From the NCBI GenBank assembly GCA_022710245.1, contig JAKLHH010000621.1, positions 1 through 5,373 of the forward strand: 5,373 nucleotides of DNA. Reading direction: 5' to 3'. The notes beneath the pieces are model-generated. The model saw only the letters and a list, made by a program, of their open reading frames with translations. It was not told the DNA's origin and ran no database searches. Every line of letters starts with the position of its first letter. Position 1 is the first letter of the stretch. Below are positions 5,325 to 5,373 of this stretch, piece by piece. Made by a program: the position numbers and the translations under genes. This DNA comes from Myxococcota bacterium (lineage in GTDB: Bacteria > Myxococcota > Polyangia > GCA-2747355 > JAKLHH01).

Positions 5325-5373
5325 CGCGGCGCTGGCGGGCGAGGTGCCGCTCAGGCCGGAGTGGCTGAGGGGG
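5268..5373. repeat. Perfect 51-bp direct repeat, 55-bp period, at the window end
   Basis: Bases 5268-5318 and 5323-5373 are identical over 51 positions and separated by CTAT, so the visible repeat has period 55. The first copy codes for the last 17 residues before the final Leu of the radical SAM protein. The second copy follows the stop and continues to the window edge, so its full length is unknown. A period of 55 is not a multiple of three, so it is not an in-frame protein repeat. It is either a recent tandem duplication or an assembly artefact at a sequence end. Confidence 0.95.

Noticed and set aside
5321..5368. New gene starting at the ATG that overlaps the radical SAM stop (ATGA)
   Set aside because: It stops after 15 codons and lies wholly in the duplicated segment, so the overlap is a product of the duplication.

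Overview
The window is very GC-rich DNA with tightly packed genes, strongly G/C-ending codons and clear Shine-Dalgarno motifs. This fits a high-GC bacterium. A Myxococcota/deltaproteobacterial-type genome is my best guess from the gene mix (methylmalonyl-CoA epimerase, a eukaryote-like UDPGP pyrophosphorylase, an 8-oxoguanine deaminase-like amidohydrolase), but no marker gene proves it.

Left half, minus strand. A two-gene unit reads right to left from about 1745 to the left edge. It starts with a 198-residue protein carrying a C-terminal winged-helix-like domain (1149-1745). Its stop overlaps by one base the start of an amidohydrolase of the 8-oxoguanine/guanine deaminase type (1-1149, cut by the window edge). 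The leader of this unit (1746-1846) holds a strong Shine-Dalgarno, a bulged hairpin, a weak promoter-like element and a 16-bp near-palindrome. Next, 1846-2012 is a tandem array of a 36-bp unit. It runs exactly up to the stop codon of the next minus-strand gene, methylmalonyl-CoA epimerase (2013-2411), which has a compact promoter and a near-ideal ribosome-binding site.

Right half, plus strand. After a 229-bp divergent intergenic region comes a 109-residue protein with a possible CxxC...HxxC zinc site (2641-2970). After a 91-bp gap follow a UAP1-like UDP-sugar pyrophosphorylase (3062-4432) and, 16 bp later, a radical SAM protein with CX4CX2C cluster cysteines (4449-5324). The last 106 bases hold a perfect 51-bp direct repeat of 55-bp period that spans the end of the radical SAM gene and runs to the window edge.

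The genes do not form one obvious pathway. The deaminase points to purine salvage or damaged-base clearance, the epimerase to propionyl-CoA metabolism, and the pyrophosphorylase to nucleotide-sugar supply for polysaccharide or envelope. The parts least explained by known families are the 36-bp hairpin array, the terminal 55-bp duplication, the winged-helix/deaminase pair and the small zinc-site protein.
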